DNA of 53,119 nt from JAWXCF01 sp034440515 (GCA_034440515.1 JAWXCF010000082.1:1-53119); one strand, 5' to 3'; shown: positions 1 to 8,769, numbered from the stretch's first letter. Numbers and translations: made by a program. Notes: a model not told the origin generated them from the sequence alone.

Positions 1-13
1 CCACCAAAAATTG

Positions 14-85
14 TGACCCCATCGGGATTCGAACCCAAATCATCAGAACCGGAATCTGACATTCTATCCATTGAACTATGGGGCC
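14..85 (-). tRNA. tRNA-Arg (anticodon CCG)
   Basis: Read on the minus strand, the 72 bases fold into a full cloverleaf. The acceptor stem pairs GGCCCCA with TGGGGTC, the D-stem is GTTC/GAAT, and the anticodon stem TCAGA/TCTGA encloses the loop TTCCGGT. The T-arm is TTGGG-TTCGAAT-CCCGA and the discriminator base is A. The anticodon CCG reads the arginine codon CGG. The 3' CCA is not encoded; the genomic bases that follow read CAA, so CCA must be added after transcription. CGG is a rare codon in such an AT-rich genome, so this is probably a minor tRNA. Confidence 0.95.
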
Positions 86-328
86 AATTTATTGTTATAT
101 ATTGGGTAAAAATCTATGCTGGGCAGTGAGATTTAAACAACTAATTTATATCAATCTACAAAGGTATTAATACTCGTTTCTGTTTTGCCTGTTTTTGGCT
201 AGTATTTATTCAATTATACTATGTGTGTGGGGGGGGTATTAAAACCTAACAGCTGCACATTTCATATTGTCATATAAATAATGGAATTTTGCCCAGCCAA
301 TTTATAACAACTGTATTAAAACTGATTT

Positions 329-883
329 ATGGAAATTAAACGCCCTAGTGACTCGCTAACCATTATGAATGAGCTGGTATTGCCTAATGATACCAATATG
401 CTGAACAACCTGATGGGGGGCAGGCTGCTACACTGGATGGATATATGCAGCGCAATGTCGGCATTTAAACACAGCAAACACATTTGTGTAACGGCCAGTG
501 TGGACGATGTTTCGTTTAATCACCCCATTAAGTTAGGCAACGTTGTAACGTTGCAGGCTAAGGTAGTCCGTGCATTCAACACCAGTATGGAGGTATATAT
601 AGAGGTATATAGCCAAGACCTAAGAAACGATATCAAATTGAAGTCTAATGAAGCCTTCTACACGTTTGTAGCACTAGACGATGCTGGTGTACGTATAAAG
701 GTGCCGACTGTACAACCACTAACTGATGATGAGCAGAAGTTATATGACTATGCCCTGATCAGAAAACAACAGAAGCTATTAACCAGCGGTAAAATAAGCA
801 TTAATGAGGCACCAGAGTTAAAGGCAACATTTGAGCGATTGATAAAAGGAGAAGCCTACAGTACTGGTTTGAATAGGTTTTAG
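329..883 (+). CDS. Acyl-CoA thioesterase (hotdog fold, YciA/BFIT type)
   Basis: 184 residues with one hotdog domain covering about residues 8-125. It hydrolyses acyl-CoA to free acid and CoA in the cytoplasm. The family signature is clear: LPNDTNMLNNLMGGRLLHWMD at residues 18-38 holds the Asn (N23), the Gly-Gly (30-31) and the Asp (D38) that position the thioester in this family. A second segment, VSFNHPIKLGN, is also typical. A helical tail of about 50 residues follows the domain. Its stop codon TAG overlaps the TAA stop of the convergent CoA-transferase gene (shared bases 881-882), so both genes deal with CoA thioesters but face each other. Substrate preference cannot be read from sequence. 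Confidence 0.9.
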   Translation: MEIKRPSDSLTIMNELVLPNDTNMLNNLMGGRLLHWMDICSAMSAFKHSKHICVTASVDDVSFNHPIKLGNVVTLQAKVVRAFNTSMEVYIEVYSQDLRNDIKLKSNEAFYTFVALDDAGVRIKVPTVQPLTDDEQKLYDYALIRKQQKLLTSGKISINEAPELKATFERLIKGEAYSTGLNRF

Positions 884-1518
884 ATTAAATCTATTACCAG
901 CCTGCCTAGGGTTTTGGCTTGAACTTCCTCTATCGTTACTCCTGGGGCTAATTCCCTTAATATGAAGCCCCTGTCGCCAATGTCTAACACAGCTAGGTCT
1001 GTTACTACTTTTTTTACGCAACGCACACCGGTTAGGGGTAGGTCGCATTCTGCCATCAGCTTGCTTTCTCCCTTAGGGTTGGTATGCATCATTGCCACTA
1101 TTATGTTGTCTGCACTGGCAACTAAATCCATAGCACCGCCCATTCCTTTTACTAATTTATTTGGGATTTTCCAATTGGCTATATCGCCTTTGTCACTTAC
1201 CTCCATTGCGCCTAGTACGGTAAGGTGTACGTGTCCACCACGTATCATAGCAAAACTATCTGCCGAGCTAAATATGGCACTTCCGGGCATATAGCTTATG
1301 GTTTCCTTACTGGCATTGATTAGGTCTGCATCTACATCAGCTAGCAGTGGATAAGGACCCATACCTAATAATCCATTTTCACTTTGCAATACCACGTTTA
1401 TGTCATCAGCTATGTAATTGCTAACTAGGGTTGGTATGCCAATTCCTAAATTTACGTACCAGCCATCTTTCAATTCTTGGGCTATTCTTTTGGCTATACC
1501 GTGTTTATCAAATGCCAT
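880..1518 (-). CDS. scoB: 3-oxoacid CoA-transferase, subunit B
   Basis: 212 residues, the usual length of the beta subunit of succinyl-CoA:3-ketoacid (or acetate/acetoacetate) CoA-transferase. The catalytic glutamate lies in SENGLLG (E47), which forms the covalent glutamyl-CoA intermediate in this family, and NLGIGIPTLV (23-32) matches the conserved N-terminal CoA-binding loop. The enzyme moves CoA between succinyl-CoA and acetoacetate in ketone-body or branched-chain amino acid breakdown. It is the downstream partner of subunit A, with a 7-base gap, so the two are co-transcribed. Succinyl versus acetyl donor preference cannot be settled by eye. Confidence 0.93.
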   Translation of the reverse strand: MAFDKHGIAKRIAQELKDGWYVNLGIGIPTLVSNYIADDINVVLQSENGLLGMGPYPLLADVDADLINASKETISYMPGSAIFSSADSFAMIRGGHVHLTVLGAMEVSDKGDIANWKIPNKLVKGMGGAMDLVASADNIIVAMMHTNPKGESKLMAECDLPLTGVRCVKKVVTDLAVLDIGDRGFILRELAPGVTIEEVQAKTLGRLVIDLI

Positions 1519-1525
1519 TATAGAT

Positions 1526-2221
1526 TTATTGTAGCTGGGTGGTTATTTTTTCTATTCTTTTTTGGTAATCTTTCCCTTGAAATATGCGCTGCACATATAT
1601 GCCTGGAGTGTGTATTTGCTCTGGGTGAAGTTCACCAGCTGGCACCAAATGTTCAACCTCGGCTATGGTTATTTTACCAGCCGTTGCCATCATTGGGTTA
1701 AAGTTTCTGGCTGTGCCTTTGTATATTAAATTACCTGCAGTGTCTCCCATCCAGGCCTTAACTATGGCATAGTCTGCCTGTAGCCATTTCTCCATCAGGT
1801 ACATTTTACCGTAAAACTCTCTTACTTCTTTGCCTTCAGCTACTTCTGTACCATAACCCGCTGGGGTAAAGAATGCTGGAATACCTGCCCCACCTGCCCT
1901 ACATCGTTCAGCCAGTGTACCTTGTGGAATTAGTTCAACCTCTAGTTCACCGTGTAGCAATTGTCGCTCAAATTCAGCATTTTCACCAACATAGCTGGCT
2001 ATCATTTTTTTCACTTGGCGGGTTTGCAACATCAGTCCTATGCCAAAATCATCAACCCCAGCATTGTTGCTGATGCAGGTTAGATCTCTTACATTTTTTT
2101 GAACTAGGGCAGCTATACAATTCTCTGGAATGCCACACAGACCAAACCCACCTAACATAAGGGTTGCCCCGTCTGGTATGTCGATTATGGCTTCAGCAGC
2201 ATTATCATATATTTTGGGCAT
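1526..2221 (-). CDS. scoA: 3-oxoacid CoA-transferase, subunit A
   Basis: 231 residues, a typical alpha subunit. The family motif GGFGLCGIPENCI lies at residues 24-36, and GGAGIPAFFTPAGYGT (starting near 110) is the conserved central loop. With subunit B it forms the CoA-transferase heteromer. It follows the glycosyltransferase gene on the same strand with only 3 intervening bases, so three genes appear to form one minus-strand operon (2860 to 880). The functional link between the glycosyltransferase and the CoA-transferase is not obvious. Confidence 0.93.
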   Translation of the reverse strand: MPKIYDNAAEAIIDIPDGATLMLGGFGLCGIPENCIAALVQKNVRDLTCISNNAGVDDFGIGLMLQTRQVKKMIASYVGENAEFERQLLHGELEVELIPQGTLAERCRAGGAGIPAFFTPAGYGTEVAEGKEVREFYGKMYLMEKWLQADYAIVKAWMGDTAGNLIYKGTARNFNPMMATAGKITIAEVEHLVPAGELHPEQIHTPGIYVQRIFQGKDYQKRIEKITTQLQ

Positions 2222-2224
2222 AAC

Positions 2225-2860
2225 CTATTGTTGCTTTCTACGACTAGGTTTTTCCTCTACCTTAATCATTTTGTTCAACTTACCCAAGTCTTCCTCTGTA
2301 TCTACATCAGTCAGTACGGGCATATTAAATACCTTCATACCCATACCCTTTATGCGCTCCATTACTTTAGCGTGGTTGGTGCTTTCACCTTGTTCATCTT
2401 CTTCAAATAGCTCTCTGTGAACCTTTTTCATACCTATCAGGTAGTATCCACCATCATTAGATGGTCCAAGCACTACATCAAATGTATCTAGCATTTTAAA
2501 TGCTTTATCTAGCATACTATCTGTTAATAAGTAGCAATCTGGACTAATCAAGATTGCCTTAGAGTAAGATTCCTCTTCTATTACTTGGGTAAATGCATTT
2601 AGCATTTTATCATTTAGGTCAATACCTTTCTGTAATTCTTTTTGATAAAGACTTGGTGGCCACTCATCACGGGTTGGTATGAACTCATTATAATACAGAA
2701 ACTTATCTGTAGTATCTAGTTCATAGGTTATCTCCATAGTGTGATCTAAGAGATACTGGTAAATTTTAAGTGCATTAACGTCCCCCACAGTTTTAGCTAA
2801 TCTTGTTTTAACTTTACCTAACTGCGGGTTTTTAATGAATATGAGAAGTGCCTTTAACAT
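2225..2860 (-). CDS. TIGR04282-family glycosyltransferase-like protein (DUF2064)
   Basis: 211 residues of the CofC-like nucleotidyl/glycosyl transferase fold. The N-terminal IFIKNPQLGKVKTRLAKTVG (7-26) is the hallmark of this family, followed by the ISPDCY and GPSNDGGYYLIGM segments that carry the acidic residues of the active site. TIGR04282 proteins are known as 'rSAM/selenodomain-associated transferase 1' because they often sit beside radical SAM genes. Here a radical SAM gene starts 150 bases away on the opposite strand. The substrate is unknown. This is the first gene of the minus-strand operon that continues into the CoA-transferase genes. Confidence 0.85.
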   Translation of the reverse strand: MLKALLIFIKNPQLGKVKTRLAKTVGDVNALKIYQYLLDHTMEITYELDTTDKFLYYNEFIPTRDEWPPSLYQKELQKGIDLNDKMLNAFTQVIEEESYSKAILISPDCYLLTDSMLDKAFKMLDTFDVVLGPSNDGGYYLIGMKKVHRELFEEDEQGESTNHAKVMERIKGMGMKVFNMPVLTDVDTEEDLGKLNKMIKVEEKPSRRKQQ

Positions 2861-3009
2861 TGTCTAAATATATAATTACCTGTATAAAGTAGTGCATAAT
2901 TAAAAAATTAATATTTCTATCTATCAGGGGGTACAAATCTGCACAACAAAACTGACCGCACCAAATATTATACACTTAACTTTCGACATTTTAGTAAAAA
3001 CAATTTCAA

Positions 3010-4044
3010 GTGGCGTATAATAGGGCTATATACAGAGACGGATGGCAGTTTTTTAAAGTGATGGACGTAACCAGAACTTGGAATGCGATTCAGATTTTCT
3101 CTAGCTATTACATCAGTCGCCTACTAAAAAAGCCGATACATTGGGGAATGCCTATTAGCATTAGCATAGAGCCAACCACCAGTTGTAACCTTCGTTGTCC
3201 AGAATGCCCAAGTGGCTTAAGATCTTTTAGCAGACCAATCGGAATGCTAACCCTTGATTTAGCAGAGAAGGTTTTAGGGCAAATAAGTAAATACACCCCC
3301 TATTTAATACTTTATTTCCAAGGAGAACCCTATTTGAATCAGAGCTTTTTACCCCTTGTTAAACTAGCCTCTGGCAAGAAAATGTACACTGCTACCAGTA
3401 CCAACGCGCACTACCTAACTGATGCTAAGGCGAAGGAAACTGTAGAGAGCGGGCTTAGCAGGCTTATCATCAGCATAGACGGAACCACTCAAGAAGTATA
3501 TGAACAATACAGAATTGGGGGTAAAATAGACAAAGTGATAGAGGGTACTAAAAACATAATAGCTTGGAAGAAAAAGCTAAAAAGCGCAACCCCCCACATC
3601 ATATTTCAGTTTTTAGTAGTTAAACCTAATGAACACCAAATGGACGATGTTGTGAAGTTAGCTAAGGAACTGGGAGTAGACGAGGTAAAGTTTAAGAGTG
3701 CACAGGTATATGAATATGAGCACGGAAATGAACTCATACCAACCGTAGAGAAATATAGCCGCTATAAAAAACTACCTAACGGCACCTACAGACTAAAACA
3801 TACCCTGCTAAACCACTGTTGGAAAATGTGGCACAGTTGCGTAGTTACTTGGGATGGTAAAATAGTACCGTGTTGTTTTGACAAAGACGCCACACACAGA
3901 CTCGGCGATCTGCAAAATAACGATTCATTCAGGTCTATTTGGAAAGGTACCGCCTATCAGAAATTTAGAGGGCAACTTATCAATTCTAGGAAGGAAATAG
4001 ACATTTGTACCAATTGTACAGAGGGTGCTCAGGTCTGGATTTAG
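3010..4044 (+). CDS. Radical SAM protein with C-terminal SPASM-type cluster domain
   Basis: 344 residues. CNLRCPEC (Cys 59, 63, 66) is the CxxxCxxC motif that binds the catalytic [4Fe-4S] cluster and SAM, followed by a standard partial TIM-barrel. The C-terminal third has six further cysteines (270, 277, 288, 289, 333, 336) arranged as in SPASM domains, which hold auxiliary Fe-S clusters and are common in peptide- or protein-modifying enzymes. The start is GTG at 3010; the next ATG would remove 17 residues. A TAACTTTC sequence at 2977-2984 is a near match to the -7 promoter element. No precursor-peptide gene is visible nearby, so the substrate is unknown. The stop overlaps that of the convergent protease gene. 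Confidence 0.88.
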   Translation: MAYNRAIYRDGWQFFKVMDVTRTWNAIQIFSSYYISRLLKKPIHWGMPISISIEPTTSCNLRCPECPSGLRSFSRPIGMLTLDLAEKVLGQISKYTPYLILYFQGEPYLNQSFLPLVKLASGKKMYTATSTNAHYLTDAKAKETVESGLSRLIISIDGTTQEVYEQYRIGGKIDKVIEGTKNIIAWKKKLKSATPHIIFQFLVVKPNEHQMDDVVKLAKELGVDEVKFKSAQVYEYEHGNELIPTVEKYSRYKKLPNGTYRLKHTLLNHCWKMWHSCVVTWDGKIVPCCFDKDATHRLGDLQNNDSFRSIWKGTAYQKFRGQLINSRKEIDICTNCTEGAQVWI

Positions 4045-5696
4045 TTTACTAGAAACCTCTGGCTTTGGTGCTGACTATTAGTAGTAATACTAACTATGTA
4101 GGTACCCTGATAGAATGCACTAACATCTACTTTATGCACAATCTTTCTATCTAGCATTGTTTGGTAATACGTGTACAGCAATTTGCCTTGGCTATTATGT
4201 ATATTGATAGTGTACCATTGGTCACTTTCACGTAGATATCCGGTTATGTTTAGCAATGAATTTGTCGGGATCGGGAATAGCTTTAACTGTATGTCATTAA
4301 TATCGAATGGTACATTTGTCTTTAAAATATTATAGGCAATAATCATATCTGGTATGCCATATCCATATTGTTCATTTGGCGAAATGTATCTATCAGAAGA
4401 CTTTATAATCGCATCTCGAATATTAGCTGCAGATTGGTTAGGGAATGCTGACCACAGGCTAGTAATTAACCCTGCCAATAATGGAGAAGAAAAACTTGTC
4501 CCACTATTATACACCACTTGGTCTGAATTTAGTGCAGGCATAGCTGTCCCAGCCCCCATACTCATAACCTCTGGCTTGACTATGCCGTTACGTACAAAGC
4601 CAAAACTACTAAAGCCCGTTCGTAACAACGTATTTAGATTTATACTACCTACGCTTAATATTCCTGTGGCATCGGCTGGTGCCCCAATATATTTGAAAGA
4701 GGAACGTCCGCTATTACCTGCACTATTTACCAGCAGCATTCCGTGATTAAGCATCATACTGGCCTGCCTAGATGATATAGATGTGTATGAGTTTAAATCT
4801 GAAAACGTATAGTTTTCAAGACTATCGTCAAATTCAGTATAACCAAGGCTAGAGTTTACTAGGTCTGCACCCATACTGTCAGCATATTCTATGGCACTTA
4901 TCCAAGCGGCCTCTTCTATTTTTCGCTCAAAGTCAGTTCTTTCGCTTCTTATTATCAAATATTCTGCATCAACAGCTGAACCTAAATATTTCTTAGGTAA
5001 TATGCCAGCCATTGTTCCTAATACATATGCGCCGTGATTGTTTAATTTATACAGTGTATCGCTGTTAGTACTCCAAATGTCCCTGACACCTATTAGTTTC
5101 TTGGTGAGAAATAGATGCTTTAAGGCAGGACTTTGATCCACAAACTGAAAGCCTCCATCTATTACGGCAACTAGTTTACCTTGGCCTTGAAATCCTAAAC
5201 TGTGAATGTATCCGCCGTGATGAATCTGTACTTGATTATAGGCTTCACCGTAATCTGGGTAGTATCTTATTACAGGTTCTTTTTTAAATGAGTCATTTTT
5301 ACCTCGCTTGTCAATTACTCTTAGTCGTAGTGTAGATTTTATGTATGGTTTAGGATTATTAACCAGCCAGTTACTGTCTGTGCTACTAATGGTTACACTG
5401 TTCTGCCACCTACTGTAAAACAACACCTTAGCATTAGAGATTCTAATATCAGCAAGGTAGTTTTCACTTACAGGCAAACTGCTGTAATCAAGGCTAACAT
5501 TGTTTCTCGCCATTCTGTCAAGACAGCGTTGACTTAGAAATTCTAAGGGTCTGTCTAAGCTATAAGGTGAGCCATTTTTATCAGTTAACTCTAAGTAATA
5601 ATTAAAAAGTTTCTGTGAGGATACGGGCGTATAAATAAGTAAACAAACAGCTATTAGGCTTGCGAATTGCAATGACTTAAAACTGTTATTTGCCAT
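4041..5696 (-). CDS. Secreted subtilisin-like serine protease (S8) with T9SS sorting domain
   Basis: 551 residues. A signal peptide covers about residues 1-27. The S8 triad is complete: Asp180 in AVIDGGF, His221 in NNHGAYVLG and Ser401 in SGTSFSSPLLAG, with the oxyanion Asn328 in NSAGN. Residues 30-150 form an N-terminal region that could act as a propeptide. The last ~85 residues, from LFPIPTNSLLNI to the end QRFLVN, are a type A Por secretion sorting domain, so the enzyme should be exported by T9SS and cell-surface attached or released. Its start codon overlaps the end of the upstream lipoprotein gene by 11 bases, which suggests coupled translation. Target proteins are unknown. Confidence 0.93.
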   Translation of the reverse strand: MANNSFKSLQFASLIAVCLLIYTPVSSQKLFNYYLELTDKNGSPYSLDRPLEFLSQRCLDRMARNNVSLDYSSLPVSENYLADIRISNAKVLFYSRWQNSVTISSTDSNWLVNNPKPYIKSTLRLRVIDKRGKNDSFKKEPVIRYYPDYGEAYNQVQIHHGGYIHSLGFQGQGKLVAVIDGGFQFVDQSPALKHLFLTKKLIGVRDIWSTNSDTLYKLNNHGAYVLGTMAGILPKKYLGSAVDAEYLIIRSERTDFERKIEEAAWISAIEYADSMGADLVNSSLGYTEFDDSLENYTFSDLNSYTSISSRQASMMLNHGMLLVNSAGNSGRSSFKYIGAPADATGILSVGSINLNTLLRTGFSSFGFVRNGIVKPEVMSMGAGTAMPALNSDQVVYNSGTSFSSPLLAGLITSLWSAFPNQSAANIRDAIIKSSDRYISPNEQYGYGIPDMIIAYNILKTNVPFDINDIQLKLFPIPTNSLLNITGYLRESDQWYTINIHNSQGKLLYTYYQTMLDRKIVHKVDVSAFYQGTYIVSITTNSQHQSQRFLVN

Positions 5697-6414
5697 ATTC
5701 TATAAGTGTTTTTGTTATTTTAAAACCCCTAACTAATCTATTAGTTGTATCTGCTTGATTAGGTTGTCTATCTAAACTGTCTTTCTCAAACCTAATTAAC
5801 CCTACCCTATATGCATACACCTCTGCCTCGTAAATTCTATTTATAAAGTCACGATCGTTTTTTAACTCAACAGTTGTAGTGCTATCAAAGTTATATTTAG
5901 GTAACGACCAAGGCTTATGTAAGGTTGCATACTTACTGCTACCTACATTTAATGTATCTATGTTGTTAAAGTCGTTCGGATTCCAAGTCTTACCTACTTC
6001 TGGCGGTATTATTAATTTAACTAGATTAAGATTTTGATTACTTTCAACTATATATTTCTCTCTATATATTATATTAAACTCACCTATATTTTGCCATTTG
6101 TCTGTTGGGTCTGTACGTAACTGCCTGTTGAATGTAGTGACTCGCATTCCATTACTATCTAGTTTGGTAGCTATACAGATTTCCTTTATGAAATAACTAA
6201 CTGTATCATACACTTTATCGCTATTACCATTATACTTAAAGCTATCAACAGCATATGTTCTAAACAATCCTATTTGGCTGGGCATATAGTCTTGATAAGA
6301 AACTACCTTAGGTGAAATTACAGATATGATTTCAGTTTTTTTACAAGATGTCCCCACAATTGCAATTACAAATGATAGAATAACATTAAGATAAAGTAGT
6401 TTCGATTTTAGCAT
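5686..6414 (-). CDS. Lipoprotein of unknown function upstream of a T9SS protease
   Basis: 242 residues when started at the ATG at 6414, which directly precedes a lipoprotein signal peptide (hydrophobic stretch ending VGTSC, lipidated Cys24, then KK). An earlier in-frame ATG at 6444 would put ten extra residues before the signal, so I prefer 6414. I do not recognise the mature domain; it is rich in charged residues and beta-strand-like segments, with no visible catalytic motif. Its last 11 bases overlap the start of the protease gene, so the two are one operon. It might be a partner or surface anchor for that protease, but this is inference only. TAAATTTG at 6424-6431 matches the -7 element, almost touching the start codon. 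Confidence 0.75.
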   Translation of the reverse strand: MLKSKLLYLNVILSFVIAIVGTSCKKTEIISVISPKVVSYQDYMPSQIGLFRTYAVDSFKYNGNSDKVYDTVSYFIKEICIATKLDSNGMRVTTFNRQLRTDPTDKWQNIGEFNIIYREKYIVESNQNLNLVKLIIPPEVGKTWNPNDFNNIDTLNVGSSKYATLHKPWSLPKYNFDSTTTVELKNDRDFINRIYEAEVYAYRVGLIRFEKDSLDRQPNQADTTNRLVRGFKITKTLIEYGK

Positions 6415-6423
6415 ATAAGTATC

Positions 6424-6431
6424 CAAATTTA
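6424..6431 (-). promoter_or_regulatory. Bacteroidota -7 element (TAAATTTG) before the lipoprotein/protease operon
   Basis: The minus strand reads TAAATTTG, a perfect match to TAnnTTTG. No TTG is found at the usual upstream spacing. Transcription from it would start within a few bases of the ATG at 6414, giving an almost leaderless message, so either the leader is very short or this match is fortuitous. Confidence 0.35.
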
Positions 6432-6470
6432 AGTAAAAATGCAAATAGACTGAACCTTGCCTAATACAAT

Positions 6471-7610
6471 TTAGATTGATGCCTGCTCTAGCTTTTCTAG
6501 CTTACTGTCAAGAGCAGTAGAACTAAATATATGCCCGCCACCGATTACATCATCCCCTTCGTAGAACACGGCACTTTGACCAGGTGTTATGGCTTTAACA
6601 TTATGATAGAAGTCAACCATAATTTGATCAGATTGTTGGCGAATATTAGCCATAGAGCCTTGATCTTTATACCTTATTTTAGTCAGAGAATCTATGCCTT
6701 CTGCTGGTAATTCAGAATATTTTTGCAAATTTAAATTGTTGACAACCATTTGCCTTCTATCTAATTCGTCTTCTTCACCCAATACTACTTTATTATTTTT
6801 TGCATCAATGCTTAATACAAACATTGGTTTTCCAAATGCTTTCTCTAGGCCCTTGCGTTGGCCGATAGTATAAAAAGGGTAGCCTTTATGTTTGCCAAGA
6901 AATTTGCCATCTGCAGATATAAAATCTCCACCATCTAGTAGTTCAGTTTCTTTAGGTGCGCGCCTTTTTAGAAACGATCTATAATCATTATCTGGAATAA
7001 AGCATATTTCATAGCTTTCAGGTTTATTGGCTAAATCGTGATAGCCCCATTCGTGTACCATTTGCTTAATTTCAGTCTTACGAAATGTACCTAAAGGTAA
7101 CATAGTTCTAGCCAAATTTTCTTGACTAAGTCCCCAAAGCACATAGCTTTGGTCTTTCAGAGTATCAACTCCCCTACTTATTACATATCTATCGTTTTCT
7201 AGTCTTTTGTGGGCATAGTGACCTGTTGCTATAAATTCACACTCTAGTTTATTGGCGCGCTTTAGTAGGGCAGACCATTTTATGTGCGTATTGCATAATA
7301 CGCAGGGGTTTGGTGTACGACCATTTAGGTACTCTTTTACAAAGTCATCAATGACATAATCGCCAAATTCCTCTCTAATATCAAGTATGAAGTGGTGAAT
7401 ACCGTGTGCTACAGCCACAGCTCTAGCGTCGTTAATACTATCTAAACTGCAACAACCTGTTTCTTTTTTACTACCACCGCTGGCAGCATAGTCCCAGGTT
7501 TTCATAGTCATTCCAATAACTTCATAGCCTTGTTCCTTAAGCATTACGGCCGCTACAGTACTGTCTATACCCCCGCTCATTGCCACTAATACACGTCCAA
7601 GCTTACTCAT
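6471..7610 (-). CDS. mnmA: tRNA-specific 2-thiouridylase MnmA
   Basis: 379 residues from the ATG at 7610, close to the usual length; the longer in-frame start at 7682 adds 24 residues without family support. MnmA thiolates U34 of tRNA-Lys, Glu and Gln anticodons. The PP-loop ATP site SGGIDSTV is at 12-19. The catalytic cysteines are both present: Cys106 in NPCVLCNTHIKW and Cys203 in SYEICFIPDNDYRSFL. The tRNA recognition segment and the C-terminal beta-barrel, which includes GQSAVFYEGDDVIGGG, are intact. The family 2 glycosyltransferase gene upstream is on the same strand but 99 bases away. Confidence 0.96.
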   Translation of the reverse strand: MSKLGRVLVAMSGGIDSTVAAVMLKEQGYEVIGMTMKTWDYAASGGSKKETGCCSLDSINDARAVAVAHGIHHFILDIREEFGDYVIDDFVKEYLNGRTPNPCVLCNTHIKWSALLKRANKLECEFIATGHYAHKRLENDRYVISRGVDTLKDQSYVLWGLSQENLARTMLPLGTFRKTEIKQMVHEWGYHDLANKPESYEICFIPDNDYRSFLKRRAPKETELLDGGDFISADGKFLGKHKGYPFYTIGQRKGLEKAFGKPMFVLSIDAKNNKVVLGEEDELDRRQMVVNNLNLQKYSELPAEGIDSLTKIRYKDQGSMANIRQQSDQIMVDFYHNVKAITPGQSAVFYEGDDVIGGGHIFSSTALDSKLEKLEQASI

Positions 7611-7709
7611 TGTATTTATAACTGTACCTAAATATCTTAATTGGTTTAGGAAATAGAAGTGATAAACGATACCACATTGCAAATAGTTTCATACAATTTT
7701 ATGAATATG

Positions 7710-8702
7710 CTACTTCAGTTTGGCACCTTTCAGGATAAGTTGGATATACACTAAGGGCATAAATTTTCCATTTTGCTTCTCATACTGTGCATATCGCCTT
7801 ATGCTATAATTCCTTAGCAACCAACCAAGTCGTTTCCATTGGTATTCTACTGCTGTTTTGAATTCTTCTTGTGGAAAAGCATTATACTGCTCATTTAATG
7901 CTAACAATTTATCAAACCAAAGCCTAAATTTCCTAGGATGTCCAAATTTCTCTGCTTCATTACCTAGATAGAGTGAGATTTGTTTTTTTAGCTCCGCTGA
8001 TGCAGGCGAATAATTAAATAATCTATTCAAGTGCTTTACATAGAAATCTGTTGCAGCATCTGCCTGTTTTTTACTACGATATCTACTTATCTCATCTTGT
8101 GATAGAAGATCAATTACCAAATCTTCAGGTAAGATATTAAATTTCCAATTCCTTTTAATACGTAACCACAAGTCGTGGTCAGCCATAAAGTTTTCAAATA
8201 AGGGTCTATAGTTGTTTGCTTGTTGGGCAAATATCTTAGACCTAGCCATAACTGAGGAATGATGAATTGGATTTCCAAAAAAAAGAACTGCCTCTATATA
8301 TGATGCCGTCCAATTTCTTTTCTTAAAATTAATTAAATCATTGTTTACAAAGCTGCCAACCACACCAAAATCTGAGTTTGACTCTAAAAACTGATATTGC
8401 TTGCTGTATCTATCTTTTACTGATATAAAATCAGATTCAGCAAACGCTACATAATCTGTTTTTACTTCTATTAAACCTCTATTTAGCCCGTATACTTTAC
8501 CCTGATGCTCTTGAAATCTGATTACCTTAATTTGAGGCTGGTTTAAAGAAAACGATTGAATAATGTCAAAACTGGTATCGGAACTAGCATCATCTATTAT
8601 AACTATTTGATGTTCCAATGACTGAGCCAAGATAGATTCTATAGCCTTAGACAACCATTTGTCGTGGTTATAGACATATAAAAGAGTGGTAATACTTGAC
8701 AT
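7710..8702 (-). CDS. Family 2 glycosyltransferase
   Basis: 330 residues. The N-terminal ~210 residues have the GT-A fold: SITTLLYVYNHDKWLSKAI at the start, then VIIDDASSDTS (nucleotide-binding Asp-Asp), GLNRGL and FAESDF as the metal-binding DxD-like motif, followed by HHSSVMAR. The C-terminal ~110 residues are helical and of unknown role. Such enzymes transfer sugars to lipid or polysaccharide acceptors at the cytoplasmic face of the membrane. No polysaccharide gene cluster surrounds it, so the acceptor cannot be guessed. Confidence 0.88.
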   Translation of the reverse strand: MSSITTLLYVYNHDKWLSKAIESILAQSLEHQIVIIDDASSDTSFDIIQSFSLNQPQIKVIRFQEHQGKVYGLNRGLIEVKTDYVAFAESDFISVKDRYSKQYQFLESNSDFGVVGSFVNNDLINFKKRNWTASYIEAVLFFGNPIHHSSVMARSKIFAQQANNYRPLFENFMADHDLWLRIKRNWKFNILPEDLVIDLLSQDEISRYRSKKQADAATDFYVKHLNRLFNYSPASAELKKQISLYLGNEAEKFGHPRKFRLWFDKLLALNEQYNAFPQEEFKTAVEYQWKRLGWLLRNYSIRRYAQYEKQNGKFMPLVYIQLILKGAKLK

Positions 8703-8769
8703 TAATGATTTTAGTGCAGTAAAGTAACTGAAAGGTCAAAACAAGTACAAAGGTCATAAATTATAAACC

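Noticed and set aside
818..1048. Minus-strand ORF of 76 residues
   Set aside because: Lies across the end of the thioesterase and CoA-transferase genes in another frame; composition is not protein-like.
2861..3009. Possible RiPP precursor peptide beside the radical SAM gene
   Set aside because: No short ORF with a leader-like sequence is present in the spacer in either direction.
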